Below, one piece after another: positions 7,655 through 15,780 of a stretch of 64,000 nucleotides of DNA. Source of the stretch: Telmatobacter sp. DSM 110680. Lineage in GTDB: Bacteria > Acidobacteriota > Terriglobia > Terriglobales > Acidobacteriaceae. The notes beneath the pieces are model-generated. The model ran no database searches and was not told the origin of the DNA. It saw only the letters and a program-made list of their open reading frames with translations. The position numbers and the translations under genes are program-made. The stretch is from the NCBI RefSeq assembly GCF_039994875.1, contig NZ_CP121196.1:3224001-3288000 (forward strand), given 5' to 3'. Position 1 is the first letter of the stretch. Each line of letters begins with the position of its first letter.

Positions 7655-8281
7655 TCAATTCGCGATGAGGCGCTGCATCCACTGGGCTAACTGTTGCTGA
7701 TCGGGTGATCCTGCGGCGTGAGCGGCGTGGACGCTGCGGCGGTCGATCTCGGGGCGATTCTGACTGATCTTGAATTTGCCTTCGACATGAGTGATGGGTA
7801 TGCGGAAGCCTACTATGCCGGCGAGCATGGTGCGGCGAAATCCGTCGGGAAGACTGCGCCACTGCTCGGCGTAGGCGGGCTCGTTAGCCTCAATCAGGCC
7901 CGCTAGCAGGACATCTTTGGAGGCCTCGTCTTCGACAAGTTCAAGAGTGCCGCTGGCGTGGATGGCGATGTAATTCCACGTGGGGACTGACAATCGCTCG
8001 GCGTAGAGTGATGGACTGACATAGCTATGCGGACCCGGGAAGACGACGAGGGTTTCGTGGTTGGCGAGCGATTGCCAGTGAAGATTTGCCTTCGCGAAGT
8101 GGCCCTCGAGAATGCCGTGAGGGCCTTCGTCCTTGACGACGAGGGGAAGATGCGTGGCGCGATGCGGACCGGCGGATTCCGCGGAGTCGATGGGGCCAAA
8201 GAGGATGGCGAAGGAATAGGCGCGCATGGCCTCGATGAGAATGGCGCGGTCGGAGACCTGGTTGAATTTGGGTGTGTACAT
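7655..8281 (-). CDS. FMN-binding PaiB-like protein
   Basis: A 208-residue protein matching the PaiB family (split-barrel flavin-binding fold, annotated as negative transcriptional regulators of protease and sporulation genes). Family landmarks are ATHLPLVV, LEGHFAKANLHW, VVFPGPHSYVSPSLY, VPTWNYIAIHASGTLELV, and FRRTMLAGIVGFRIPITHVEGKFKISQNR divided across the C-terminal half. ATG at 8281 has AGGAG at a good distance. It is divergent from the membrane gene at 8413. The DNA-binding role is inferred from the family; the protein could equally be a flavin oxidoreductase. Confidence 0.85.
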   Translation of the reverse strand: MYTPKFNQVSDRAILIEAMRAYSFAILFGPIDSAESAGPHRATHLPLVVKDEGPHGILEGHFAKANLHWQSLANHETLVVFPGPHSYVSPSLYAERLSVPTWNYIAIHASGTLELVEDEASKDVLLAGLIEANEPAYAEQWRSLPDGFRRTMLAGIVGFRIPITHVEGKFKISQNRPEIDRRSVHAAHAAGSPDQQQLAQWMQRLIAN

Positions 8282-8412
8282 CGCGCTCCTGGCGAACTAG
8301 GGCGGTGAGGATTTCGTATTCAACCTTAATCGGGCGGATCGGTGTACGGCAAAGCGCGGACGCGAGTGCTAATCTTGCCGCCACAACATATTTCTCCGGG
8401 GGTAGAGTTCGG

Positions 8413-9432
8413 ATGGGATGGTCGGAGGCTCTTGGCGTTCATCAGCTGAGCGATTCGCAAGTCAAAAGACGAGGAATCTGGCCTGCTCTTGGGCTGGTGT
8501 TTACGGCGCCGCTGGTGGCGGAGTTTCTACTGGGGAATTTGCCAATCAAGCTGCTTCCGGCATTGATTGTGCTGGCCCCGATGTATGGGGGCGGGGCGTT
8601 GCTGATTCGCGAGGTAGTGCGGCGAACAGGACGGGGCTGGCCGAGCATTCTTTTACTGGGAATGGCGTACGGAATTTTCGAAGAGGCGTACACGACGCAG
8701 TCGTTGTTCAACCCAAATTATCTGAATCTGAATCTAGGTCTGTTGACACCGGCATATATTCGATTGCTGGGGATTGGCGGGTGGTGGACGTTGTGGATGC
8801 TGATGGTGCATGCGATCTGGAGTATCTCGACGCCGATCGCTCTCGTTGAGGCATGTGTGCCGGATCGTGCGCGGAGGCCGTGGCTGGGGCGTGTTGGGAT
8901 GTCGGTAGTGGTTGTCGTGTTCCTGCTTGGAGCTGTCGCAAACACGGCGATAGGGTACAAGCAGGATCACTATTTGGCGTCGATGGCGCAGTTCATGGGG
9001 GCTGCTGTGGTGATTGTGCTGCTGGTGATTGCGGCGCTTGCGATGCCGGTGCGTGCAAGGATCGAGGGCACGGAACCGGCTTTGTCCGCGTGGGTGGTGG
9101 GTGCTGTGACGCTGGTGTTTGGGTCCGCGGCTCTGTTCGTGCCCCAGGCTTGGGGATGGGGCGCGGTTGCGGCGCTGCTTGCGCTGGATGCAGCGATGCT
9201 GGTTCTGGTAATTCTGTGGTCGGGCGGATCGGGCTGGGGGCTTAAGCATCAGCTCGCGCTTGGAGCTGGTGCGGCGCTGGCTTATGGATGGCATGCGTTT
9301 CTGCAGCATCCTGCGGTGGGGAAGCTGGACGCTAGCGTGCGCGTGGGGAATGGGATTTTTCTTGCGGGTGCGATTGCGTTGATATGGTTTGCGGCGAGGC
9401 GCTGCAGTGTGCGTGGCGTTGACGCCAGATAA
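8413..9432 (+). CDS. Polytopic membrane protein of unknown function
   Basis: A 339-residue protein with about nine hydrophobic segments and no signal peptide. A short conserved-looking motif, GIFEEAYTTQ, follows the third segment; it recalls the EExxxR motif of CPBP intramembrane proteases, but the Arg is missing and no later H/N motifs are clear, so I do not make that call. ATG at 8413 was chosen because the frame upstream overlaps the divergent PaiB-like gene and is not hydrophobic. The gene ends 10 bp before a REP-like repeat. Confidence 0.7.
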   Translation: MGWSEALGVHQLSDSQVKRRGIWPALGLVFTAPLVAEFLLGNLPIKLLPALIVLAPMYGGGALLIREVVRRTGRGWPSILLLGMAYGIFEEAYTTQSLFNPNYLNLNLGLLTPAYIRLLGIGGWWTLWMLMVHAIWSISTPIALVEACVPDRARRPWLGRVGMSVVVVVFLLGAVANTAIGYKQDHYLASMAQFMGAAVVIVLLVIAALAMPVRARIEGTEPALSAWVVGAVTLVFGSAALFVPQAWGWGAVAALLALDAAMLVLVILWSGGSGWGLKHQLALGAGAALAYGWHAFLQHPAVGKLDASVRVGNGIFLAGAIALIWFAARRCSVRGVDAR

Positions 9433-9441
9433 GAGATAGAA

Positions 9442-9505
9442 GCGGATCCTTCGCTCCGCTTACCCCAACTTTGTTGGGGCCCCAAGCTGCTCTGCTCAGG
9501 ATGAC
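9442..9505 (+). repeat. REP-like hairpin repeat, single copy
   Basis: A near-consensus copy (GCGGATCCTTCGCTCCGCTT, then CCCCAAC-TTT-GTTGGGG, then CTCAGGATGAC) between the convergent membrane gene and ilvA. Confidence 0.85.
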
Positions 9506-9545
9506 ACTCTTTAAAGAAACATCATATCTGTCCATCCGCTTCGCT

Positions 9546-9572
9546 CCCCGGTCTCAAAAACGAGACCTGGGG
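9546..9572. repeat. Second hairpin repeat type downstream of ilvA
   Basis: CCCCGGTCTC and GAGACCTGGGG form a stem of ten pairs with one bulge around an AAAAAC loop, 18 bp beyond the ilvA stop. No T-run follows on either strand, so it resembles a palindromic repeat more than a standard terminator, though it could stabilise the ilvA 3' end. Confidence 0.5.
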
Positions 9573-9589
9573 CACCCAGCAAGAGACTA

Positions 9590-10804
9590 CTATTGGATTC
9601 TTTCGAAGCGGAAGGCGGCTTCGCGAAGGGCGTGGCTGATGGCGGTGATGTGGGTGGCGCCTCGGGTTTCTAATGTCACGTCGATGACAGTTTCGCCGAG
9701 ACTTACGCCGTAGTAGGCGCGGTTGTGGATAGTTTCGACGATGTTGGCGCGCTCACGGGCGAGGATCTGAGTGAGATGTAACAGTGCGCCGGGGCGGTCT
9801 TGCAGATATACGCGCACGCGTAGAAGCCGACCGTCTTTGACGAGGCCACGTTCGATAATCTTGGCGAGGAGGGAGACGTCAATGTTGCCTCCGCAGACGA
9901 GGACGACGGTGCGGCGATGGCGGAGGTTTGTTTTTGATTGAACGACTGCGGCAAGTGCGGCGGCTCCGGCGCCTTCTGCCAACGTCTTTTCCTGCTCTAG
10001 GAGCATGAGGATGGCGCTGGCGATTTCCTCATCGTCAACTGTTACGATTTCGTCCACGTAGCGAGAGACGAGGGGCAATGTAATGTCACCGGCGCGGCGA
10101 ACAGCGATTCCGTCAGCAATAGTCGCCTCAGCAGCGATGGTAACCGGGGCTCCAGCTTCACGTGCGCGAAGCATGGAAGGAAGCCGCTCGGGTTCGACGC
10201 CGACTACTCGAATCTTTGGGTTGGTTTCTTTCAGTGCGCAGGCGATGCCACTGATGAGGCCGCCTCCGCCGATGGGAACGACAACTGCTTCAATGTCCGG
10301 AACCTGTTCCAGGAGTTCGAGGCCGATGGTGCCCTGGCCGCAGATGACTTCAGGGTCGTCGAAGGGATGGATAAAGGTGCGACCCTCCTCGACGCGGCGA
10401 CGAAGAGCTTCTTCGCAGGCTTCGTCGTAGCTGGCGCCGTGGAGGATGACTTCTGCACCGTAGGCGCGCGTGGCGGCAACTTTGATCTGCGGAGTGGCGA
10501 GAGGCATGACGATCTGAGCACGAATTCCGCGCTGCGATGCGTGGAAGGCCACACCTTGGGCGTGATTGCCGGCGCTGGCAGCGATGACTCCGCGCTTGCG
10601 TTCGGTCTCACTGAGAGTGAGGAGCTTGTTCAGGGCGCCACGTTCTTTGAACGAGCCAGTGCGCTGGAGATTCTCGAGCTTGAGGTGCAAGGGAAGTCCT
10701 GTGAGTTCGGAGAGATGATGGGAAAACTGGCAGGGCGATACGTGGATGGAACTCTCGATGCGTGCGCGCGCGGACTGAATGCCGACTAGAGATACGGGTT
10801 CCAA
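9590..10804 (-). CDS. ilvA: Threonine ammonia-lyase (threonine dehydratase) with C-terminal ACT domain
   Basis: A 404-residue PLP enzyme that deaminates threonine to 2-oxobutyrate, the first step committed to isoleucine. The PLP lysine is Lys53 in GSFKERGA, SAGNHAQG (about 77-84) binds the substrate carboxylate and GGGG (about 179-182) holds the cofactor phosphate. A single ACT domain (about 325-404, RVYLQDRPGALLHLTQIL) replaces the paired ACT-like domains of E. coli IlvA; the length and layout match the short form found in many bacteria. TTG at 10804 is preceded by GAGGAG with 6-nt spacing. The 200-bp leader holds a candidate Ile-rich peptide and a terminator, so regulation by attenuation is likely. 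Confidence 0.93.
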   Translation of the reverse strand: MEPVSLVGIQSARARIESSIHVSPCQFSHHLSELTGLPLHLKLENLQRTGSFKERGALNKLLTLSETERKRGVIAASAGNHAQGVAFHASQRGIRAQIVMPLATPQIKVAATRAYGAEVILHGASYDEACEEALRRRVEEGRTFIHPFDDPEVICGQGTIGLELLEQVPDIEAVVVPIGGGGLISGIACALKETNPKIRVVGVEPERLPSMLRAREAGAPVTIAAEATIADGIAVRRAGDITLPLVSRYVDEIVTVDDEEIASAILMLLEQEKTLAEGAGAAALAAVVQSKTNLRHRRTVVLVCGGNIDVSLLAKIIERGLVKDGRLLRVRVYLQDRPGALLHLTQILARERANIVETIHNRAYYGVSLGETVIDVTLETRGATHITAISHALREAAFRFERIQ

Positions 10805-10830
10805 GACAAGCTCCTCGATCAGAAAAAGTG

Positions 10831-10872
10831 GGTGAAAAAGCGAAAACCACCAGCCGCATTAGCGGGTGGTGG
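10831..10872 (-). terminator. Attenuator terminator in the ilvA leader
   Basis: On the minus strand CCACCACCCGC and GCGGCTGGTGG form an 11-bp stem with one mismatch and a TAAT loop, followed by TTTTCGCTTTTT. It stands between a short Ile-rich reading frame and the ilvA ribosome-binding site, the position of an attenuator. The 5' arm (CCCGC) can alternatively pair with GCGGG inside the end of the leader frame. Confidence 0.75.
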
Positions 10873-10905
10873 CCTGTGTATTGCTGTACTACTTGATCCC
10901 GTTCG

Positions 10906-11028
10906 TCAGGCTCTTCCCGCGCACATGATGTGGTTGCTAATTCGAATCGCGGGAATGATGACGCCAGCGGGCAACGCGGGATACATAACTGCATGACCGG
11001 CGATCGCGTTGAGGCTGAGGTTGTGCAT
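10906..11028 (-). CDS. Putative ilvA leader peptide, 40 residues, Ile-rich
   Basis: A 40-codon frame upstream of the ilvA attenuator. It has six Ile, two Val and three Leu, clustered in GVIIPAIRISNHI just before the stop. In attenuation, ribosomes slowed at Ile codons would let an antiterminator form; ilvA makes the isoleucine precursor, so the logic fits. ATG at 11028 has no Shine-Dalgarno sequence but lies about 12 nt after a promoter -10 candidate (11041-11046), so the message would be almost leaderless. An internal ATG at 10986 is a shorter alternative. Small frames arise by chance, so translation is inferred. Confidence 0.5.
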   Translation of the reverse strand: MHNLSLNAIAGHAVMYPALPAGVIIPAIRISNHIMCAGRA

Positions 11029-11040
11029 GACGTTGATTGC

Positions 11041-11070
11041 AGTAGAGCAGAGGCTAACGGGATGCGTCAA
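11041..11070 (-). promoter_or_regulatory. Candidate sigma70-type promoter for the ilvA leader
   Basis: TTGACG (11065-11070) and TCTACT (11041-11046) are separated by 18 bp. The -35 box overlaps the stop codon of the upstream membrane gene. Expected transcription start is near 11034, six bases before the leader-peptide ATG. Confidence 0.45.
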
Positions 11071-11555
11071 GCTGTTACGGAGCTCTCCGGCTCGGCTGCG
11101 AAAGACTCGCGTGTCGCTTCTTTCTCTCGCGCGATGCGGTTGAGGGCGAACTGAAAGTAGACGAAAGAGAAGAAGAGGGTGAGGAACCAGTTGAGGCGAA
11201 GATTCATTGGCTCGCGACGGTTGTAATGGTCGAGCATCTCTTCACGAAGCTCAAAGATCACAACAATCCAGAGCAGCCACGAGAAGAGGAAACCGACACC
11301 TATAACGAGCGAGGCGATTGCCCAGTACAGGGAACTGGAGCTCGGTTCGATTTTGCGCACCCAAATGCAAAGGTAGGTGGGCCATGCTGCCGCGAGGGCG
11401 TAGATGGTGAAATTGCGGTAAGGCTCGGGAACGAACCAGAAGGCGAGCACCTCAGCTGCGCTGATAGATAGCAACAGGACAGCCCAATGAACCCGCGGCG
11501 GAGACGGAAAGGCTGAGCCGTGGTTCACAGCCAGCTGAGCGGGGGATTGAGGCAT
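11067..11555 (-). CDS. Small membrane protein of unknown function
   Basis: A 162-residue protein with four hydrophobic segments (about 23-42, 49-66, 75-99 and 124-140). A charged loop, REEMLDHYNRREPMNLRLN, sits before the last helix; this arrangement is seen in small DUF4234-like membrane proteins but I cannot assign a family securely. ATG at 11555 gives a proline-rich cytosolic N-terminus. The stop codon overlaps the -35 box of the ilvA leader promoter candidate. Confidence 0.7.
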   Translation of the reverse strand: MPQSPAQLAVNHGSAFPSPPRVHWAVLLLSISAAEVLAFWFVPEPYRNFTIYALAAAWPTYLCIWVRKIEPSSSSLYWAIASLVIGVGFLFSWLLWIVVIFELREEMLDHYNRREPMNLRLNWFLTLFFSFVYFQFALNRIAREKEATRESFAAEPESSVTA

Positions 11556-11583
11556 ACCATATAGTATCCCGAAGTGTGAATCC

Positions 11584-12288
11584 CTAAAAGGTTACGGATA
11601 GTTTCTGAAAGCTGTCGAGTTCGATGAGGTGTTGACCTTCGGGAGGAGTGGCAAGAGTCGCATGTTCCAGAATCCATGTGTCTTTGTGGAAGAGGAAGAC
11701 GGCATGCAGGCCAGCGGCCAAAGCCGGATTTATGTCGCTTTTGGGGCTGTTGCCAATCATCCAGCTCGAGTGGGGAGCGAGTTGGTGGCGTGCCACGACG
11801 GAGCTATAGGCGGCGGGGTCTTTTTCGGCAACGATCTCGACGGCGGCAAAATAACCGGCTAGCCCAGACCGGCGGACTTTGTCTGCCTGCTCGGCATGGT
11901 CGCCCTTGGTCATCAAGATGAGGCGATGGCGGGAGGCGAGATCGCGGAGTGTCTCTTCGACCTGAGGGAGGAGCTCGATTTCCTGCTCGGCGATGGAGCG
12001 GGCAAAGCCAACGACGCGTTGGCGTTTTTCCTCGTCCAAGGGCTCGGGGCTGAGGCGCTCGAAGGTGCTGACGAGGGAACGGGTGAAACTCGGCAGGCCG
12101 TATCCGTGCGCAAGAATGGTCTCACGCTCGACGGCATTCAGGGTCTGGCGAACTTCCGCGGGCGAGTACTCGTGATGGTTGAGATAGCTGATGAATGCTG
12201 CAATGGCGCGTTCAAAGTAAACATTGTTTTCCCATAGGGTGTCATCGGCATCGATAAGCAGCGTCTGGCCAGGAGGAAATTGGGGCAT
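11584..12288 (-). CDS. HAD-superfamily hydrolase (YjjG-like)
   Basis: A 234-residue HAD phosphatase with all four motifs: LLIDADDTLWENN (nucleophile and general acid Asp), LILMTKGD (motif II Thr), EKDPAAY (motif III Lys) and SWMIGNSPKSDINPA (motif IV, with GNSPxSD in place of GDxxxxD). A large helical cap sits between motifs I and II. The IDADDTLW and IGNSPKSD signatures match the YjjG-like nucleotidase group, which removes phosphate from nucleotides or similar compounds. It shares little sequence with the HAD gene at 2351 beyond the motifs. Confidence 0.85.
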   Translation of the reverse strand: MPQFPPGQTLLIDADDTLWENNVYFERAIAAFISYLNHHEYSPAEVRQTLNAVERETILAHGYGLPSFTRSLVSTFERLSPEPLDEEKRQRVVGFARSIAEQEIELLPQVEETLRDLASRHRLILMTKGDHAEQADKVRRSGLAGYFAAVEIVAEKDPAAYSSVVARHQLAPHSSWMIGNSPKSDINPALAAGLHAVFLFHKDTWILEHATLATPPEGQHLIELDSFQKLSVTF

Positions 12289-12400
12289 GACCTATCGTAC
12301 AAAAAAGAGGCTGAGCGGAGACGGCTTTGAAAAATGAAAGTAGGTCGTCTTTGTTGTCTGGAATTCGAGTGTCAGTTCTTGTCAAGTGGCGAAGAAAGAA

Positions 12401-12465
12401 GCAGATCCTTCGCTCCGCTTACCCCAACATTCGTCGGGGCCCCAAGCTGCTCCGCTCAGGATGAC
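12401..12465 (+). repeat. REP-like hairpin repeat, single copy
   Basis: A copy with arms CCCCAAC and GTCGGGG and loop ATTC, so one stem pair is altered to G.T/A.C relative to the consensus. It is in the same orientation as the other copies and lies beyond the stop of the DUF3224 gene. The rest of the 240-bp gap (12289-12528) shows nothing. Confidence 0.85.
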
Positions 12466-12528
12466 AGCTCGAGGTTAGTTGGAAGATATTCTGCCAGTGG
12501 AATCGATTGTACAGGGATGAAAATGCGC

Positions 12529-13053
12529 CTACTTTGTTGCGGCGGGCAGCTCGTAGTCGAACTGATAGGAGTGTTTTCCGCTGACTATTTTGATGATCAT
12601 GGTTCCGGAGATACCGGATAGAGCATCTGTCCCGGAGCCGGGGACGACTTTCACGACGAGTTCAAACTTATTGTCGACCATGGTACCGAAATGCTGGAGG
12701 GCGAAGGAGCCTGCGCGTCCGTGAAGGGTGCCGGTGACCTGCTCGATGGCAACATAGCCCGCGGTGCCGGTGGCAGGATTGCCGGCTCCGAGCATCTCCC
12801 CTTTACTGGCGGCTTCAAGATCGCCGTGGAACTGCTTGTCGAGACCGTAACGGCCGATTGCGGTTCCGGCTAGCGCTTCGTCCGCCGTCAGCGGCGCATT
12901 TTTCACATCGAATGTTCCTTCAGCGTGCATGGAAATCGGGCCACCCTTTTCACTGGTCTGGAAGTGGAGATTCTGTGCTTTAACAAGAGTCGGCATGATG
13001 GACCATCCTGTAAGGAATAGGAAAATAAGGATACCGATATTCGTTCGACGCAC
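12529..13053 (-). CDS. DUF3224 domain protein, probably exported
   Basis: A 174-residue protein. A hydrophobic N-terminus (GILIFLFLTGWSIMPTLVKAQ) is a likely signal peptide; the rest is one DUF3224 beta-barrel. Its landmarks are GTFDVKNAPL, IGRYGLDKQFHGDLEAASKGEML, GYVAIEQVTGTLHGRAGSFALQH and GTDALSGISGTMIIKI followed by HSYQFDY, in several blocks. The family is structurally related to allene-oxide-cyclase-like barrels but has no established biochemical role. GTG at 13053 is chosen because AGGAGAG precedes it with good spacing and the signal peptide then starts correctly. Confidence 0.85.
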   Translation of the reverse strand: MRRTNIGILIFLFLTGWSIMPTLVKAQNLHFQTSEKGGPISMHAEGTFDVKNAPLTADEALAGTAIGRYGLDKQFHGDLEAASKGEMLGAGNPATGTAGYVAIEQVTGTLHGRAGSFALQHFGTMVDNKFELVVKVVPGSGTDALSGISGTMIIKIVSGKHSYQFDYELPAATK

Positions 13054-13128
13054 AATCTCTCCTTCGGTTAACGAAGAAATTGTACGTTGAGAACATCGCA
13101 CACAAGATAAACAAATCGACGGAGAGGC

Positions 13129-13914
13129 TTATTCATCAAGTTTGAATATCCGGATCTGCACAAGTTTGGCGATGGTGAGATTTTTCAAACCTCGTTCCTG
13201 CATGCGGTGGACGAACTCCGGTGTGATCTTGAAGATGCGGATCTGAATCAATTCGTCGAGCGTGGGCTGGAAGCCTAGAGCGCGAATCTGCTTTACTTCG
13301 TCGGTGTTAACACCCTGAACTTTGAGACCGATGAGTTTGTCGGCATCGGGCTGCTCGTAGCCCATGGAAGGAAAGCTCTGAGCATATGCAGGATCGACGT
13401 TGAAAATACGCAGGGCAATGAGATTGTCGGTGTTGACACCTCGGATGTGGGCCTCCTGGAGCGAATGAGCGTAGTCGGATGTGACGTTGACAAAGGTGTA
13501 GGATTCGAGCTTTCTCGAGTCGAATCCGCGAAAGCCCAGCTTGTCCATGCGGTCGACGAATGAGGCGTCGGGTGTGAAGAGCGAATCGCCGACGAGTTCG
13601 TTTGCATGCACGATGCCGGTGCACGTAAGAGTACCGGACTCAGCAGAGAGCTTTGCGGTAAGCTCCGCGCCTTCGCGATCGAGGTCGGCGATAGTGAAGC
13701 CGGTGAAGCGGTTCAGGCTTTCATTGCTGAAGTTAGAACCGCAATGACGATCGGCGGAGCAGTCGCTGTCTTCATTGATATGAAGGCTGATTTTTCCGGC
13801 ATCTTCCCCGCGGCCTATCACGCATTTGGCGTGAATCGGTGCGAGCGACTGCGCCGGAAGCGTGAGAGTCGTGGAAGCCATCGCGAGAATGAGAGTGGCG
13901 AATTGAATACGCAT
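13129..13914 (-). CDS. Secreted protein with 28-residue repeats like those of the adjacent M56 peptidase
   Basis: A 261-residue exported protein (signal peptide IQFATLILAMASTTLTLPAQS). Residues about 30-115 contain four cysteines and may form a small beta-domain. The C-terminal half has about five copies of a roughly 28-residue repeat of the form [YF]-x4-G[FY]-x5-DxLIxLRIFxV, for example DNLIALRIFNVDPAYAQS and DELIQIRIFKITPEFVHRM. The same repeat ends the neighbouring M56 protein. ATG at 13914 is preceded by GGAG. It lies downstream of the BlaI-M56 pair on the same strand and is probably in the same regulon. Function unknown; it may be the partner or ligand-sensing counterpart of the M56 protein. 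Confidence 0.75.
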   Translation of the reverse strand: MRIQFATLILAMASTTLTLPAQSLAPIHAKCVIGRGEDAGKISLHINEDSDCSADRHCGSNFSNESLNRFTGFTIADLDREGAELTAKLSAESGTLTCTGIVHANELVGDSLFTPDASFVDRMDKLGFRGFDSRKLESYTFVNVTSDYAHSLQEAHIRGVNTDNLIALRIFNVDPAYAQSFPSMGYEQPDADKLIGLKVQGVNTDEVKQIRALGFQPTLDELIQIRIFKITPEFVHRMQERGLKNLTIAKLVQIRIFKLDE

Positions 13915-13998
13915 CGAAATCTCCTCAAAGCCCAATTGAAAACGAGGGTCTCCTCTCCCGTGTGAGCGGGCGTGAAAAAGCTAGTGAGCGTTTCGGCG

Positions 13999-15780
13999 CT
14001 ATTCCTTTACGGATTCGTCGTCGAGCAACCCGGAGATGCGCAACTGGACGAGTTTGTCGAACGGCAAATTGGTGAAGCCGTGTTTGGCAGCTTGCGCCAT
14101 GAACTCGTCATCGATGCGGAAGATACGGGCTTTGACGAGATCGTCTGCGGTGACTTTGGGGAATTTCTGTTTGAGTTGCCGAGCGTATTCGGGCGTCACT
14201 CCCTGGACACGCATGGCAATCAATTGTTTGGAATCGAGGTTTTCAAAGCCCGCGGCTTTCATTCCAGAGATGAACTCGGGCGTGACCTGGAAGATGCGGA
14301 AGGAGATGGCATCGTGGACATTGTTGATCTCCAGTCCCTGCTTTTTCATCTCTGCGATGGCTTCGGGCGTTACTCCCTGAATCTTGCTGGCGATCAGATC
14401 GTCCGCGCTGAGTTTTCCAAAGCCTGCCTGTGCCATCGCCTGCGCGTATTCAGGGGTGACATTCTGAATCTTCATTGCGATGAGCTTGTCGAGATCGACA
14501 TCGTATCCGGCTGCCTTCATCTGATCGATGTAGTCGCTGTGCGGCTGCGCGGAGGATTTCGGAGTTGCATCGGATTGCGAGGAAGGCCGGGGAGTGGGCG
14601 CCGGTTCAGCTGATGCGATTGCGGGGGAACTGGGGGCTGGATCGGCGATGTGCAAGGCGACTTCAGTTGCGATAACTGGCGCGGCGATCGGCGCAGTCGT
14701 GGTTGCAATTGAAACTGTGGCCTTAGCGTCAGCCTGCTTTGCGGGGCTGAGGCTGGCCAGCAGATGTGGCACCGGGAAACAAAGGACGACCAGGCCGGTG
14801 AAGGCTGCGGCAAGAGAGAAGGGGCGAAGGCGACGGCTGGGAATACGAGTCATGGGTTCACCTAGGATGCGCGCAACGCGCGTGAGAAGGGTTAGATGGG
14901 ATTGATGGCCATCGAGTGCCAGGGCAAGACGCAGGTGGCGCGAGCGCTGCTCTTCAAGCCGCACGAGCGCGTTCGCATAGGCGAAGGGGTTGGGGCAGAT
15001 TTCGAGAGCGAGATCGTCGCAGCAGAGTTCGCGCTCGTGACGGATGCGGGAGCTGATCCACCACACGGCGGGGTGAAAGAAGAAGAGCGTTTCTGCGATT
15101 GTTTGAAGGATGTTCCAGAAGAAATCGGCGCGGCGCACATGAGCCAACTCGTGGGCGAGAACGACTTCGAGTTCGTCGGGGCCAAGTGAAGTTACCGCAC
15201 TGAGCGGCAGCAGCACGATGGCTCGCAGCGTGCCCATGGTCATTGGGCTATCGATTGCCTCGGTCAGGCGGAGAGTGATGGACCGATGCAGCCCCAAGGT
15301 CGCGGAGATGCGCTGAAACGCCGCTCGCACCGCAGACGGAGCTTCAGTGGTGGAGGCGAGGCGAAGACGGCGGAGATACCACCAACCGCCCAGACTGCGC
15401 ACGGACAGCGCAAAGACGCCGATGAGCCAGAGGCCGTCGATCCAGGGAAGCACTATGGCAAGCATGAACGGCTCGCGTGGCTCAGTGGTTGCAGGCCCTG
15501 AGGTTTCCGTGCTCTGCAAGTCGGCAGCGATGGTAGCGCGGAGGTTTGAAGTGGAGTCGACAATCGAGATCGGAGTACCGTCAGAACGCATCTCCCACGC
15601 GAACGTCCCGGCCGCGCAGACGAGCATAAGAAGGAGACCAGATAGGGCTGCGAGATAACGGGTCTGGCTCGACTTTCGTGCGATGACAGCGCTGATGACG
15701 CGATAGGCAAGGGCGATGGCGGCGGCTTGCCAGCAGAAGTGAATCAGGGTCCAGGCGATGGCTTGGGGAATTTGGGTCAT
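13999..15780 (-). CDS. BlaR1/MecR1-like M56 metallopeptidase with C-terminal repeats
   Basis: A 593-residue membrane protein. Helices at about 10-30, 44-62 and 107-127 precede the cytosolic zinc metallopeptidase domain with HELAH at 210-214 and the downstream HERELCCDD (about 249-256). A further membrane segment lies at about 320-344. BlaR1-type proteins sense a signal outside the cell and cleave, or cause cleavage of, the partner repressor BlaI. The penicillin-binding sensor domain of BlaR1 is absent. Instead, a Pro/Ser/Ala-rich linker leads to six repeats of about 29 residues (415-593), such as YAQAMAQAGFGKLSADDLIA. The gene overlaps the repressor gene by 4 bp. Confidence 0.88.
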   Translation of the reverse strand: MTQIPQAIAWTLIHFCWQAAAIALAYRVISAVIARKSSQTRYLAALSGLLLMLVCAAGTFAWEMRSDGTPISIVDSTSNLRATIAADLQSTETSGPATTEPREPFMLAIVLPWIDGLWLIGVFALSVRSLGGWWYLRRLRLASTTEAPSAVRAAFQRISATLGLHRSITLRLTEAIDSPMTMGTLRAIVLLPLSAVTSLGPDELEVVLAHELAHVRRADFFWNILQTIAETLFFFHPAVWWISSRIRHERELCCDDLALEICPNPFAYANALVRLEEQRSRHLRLALALDGHQSHLTLLTRVARILGEPMTRIPSRRLRPFSLAAAFTGLVVLCFPVPHLLASLSPAKQADAKATVSIATTTAPIAAPVIATEVALHIADPAPSSPAIASAEPAPTPRPSSQSDATPKSSAQPHSDYIDQMKAAGYDVDLDKLIAMKIQNVTPEYAQAMAQAGFGKLSADDLIASKIQGVTPEAIAEMKKQGLEINNVHDAISFRIFQVTPEFISGMKAAGFENLDSKQLIAMRVQGVTPEYARQLKQKFPKVTADDLVKARIFRIDDEFMAQAAKHGFTNLPFDKLVQLRISGLLDDESVKE

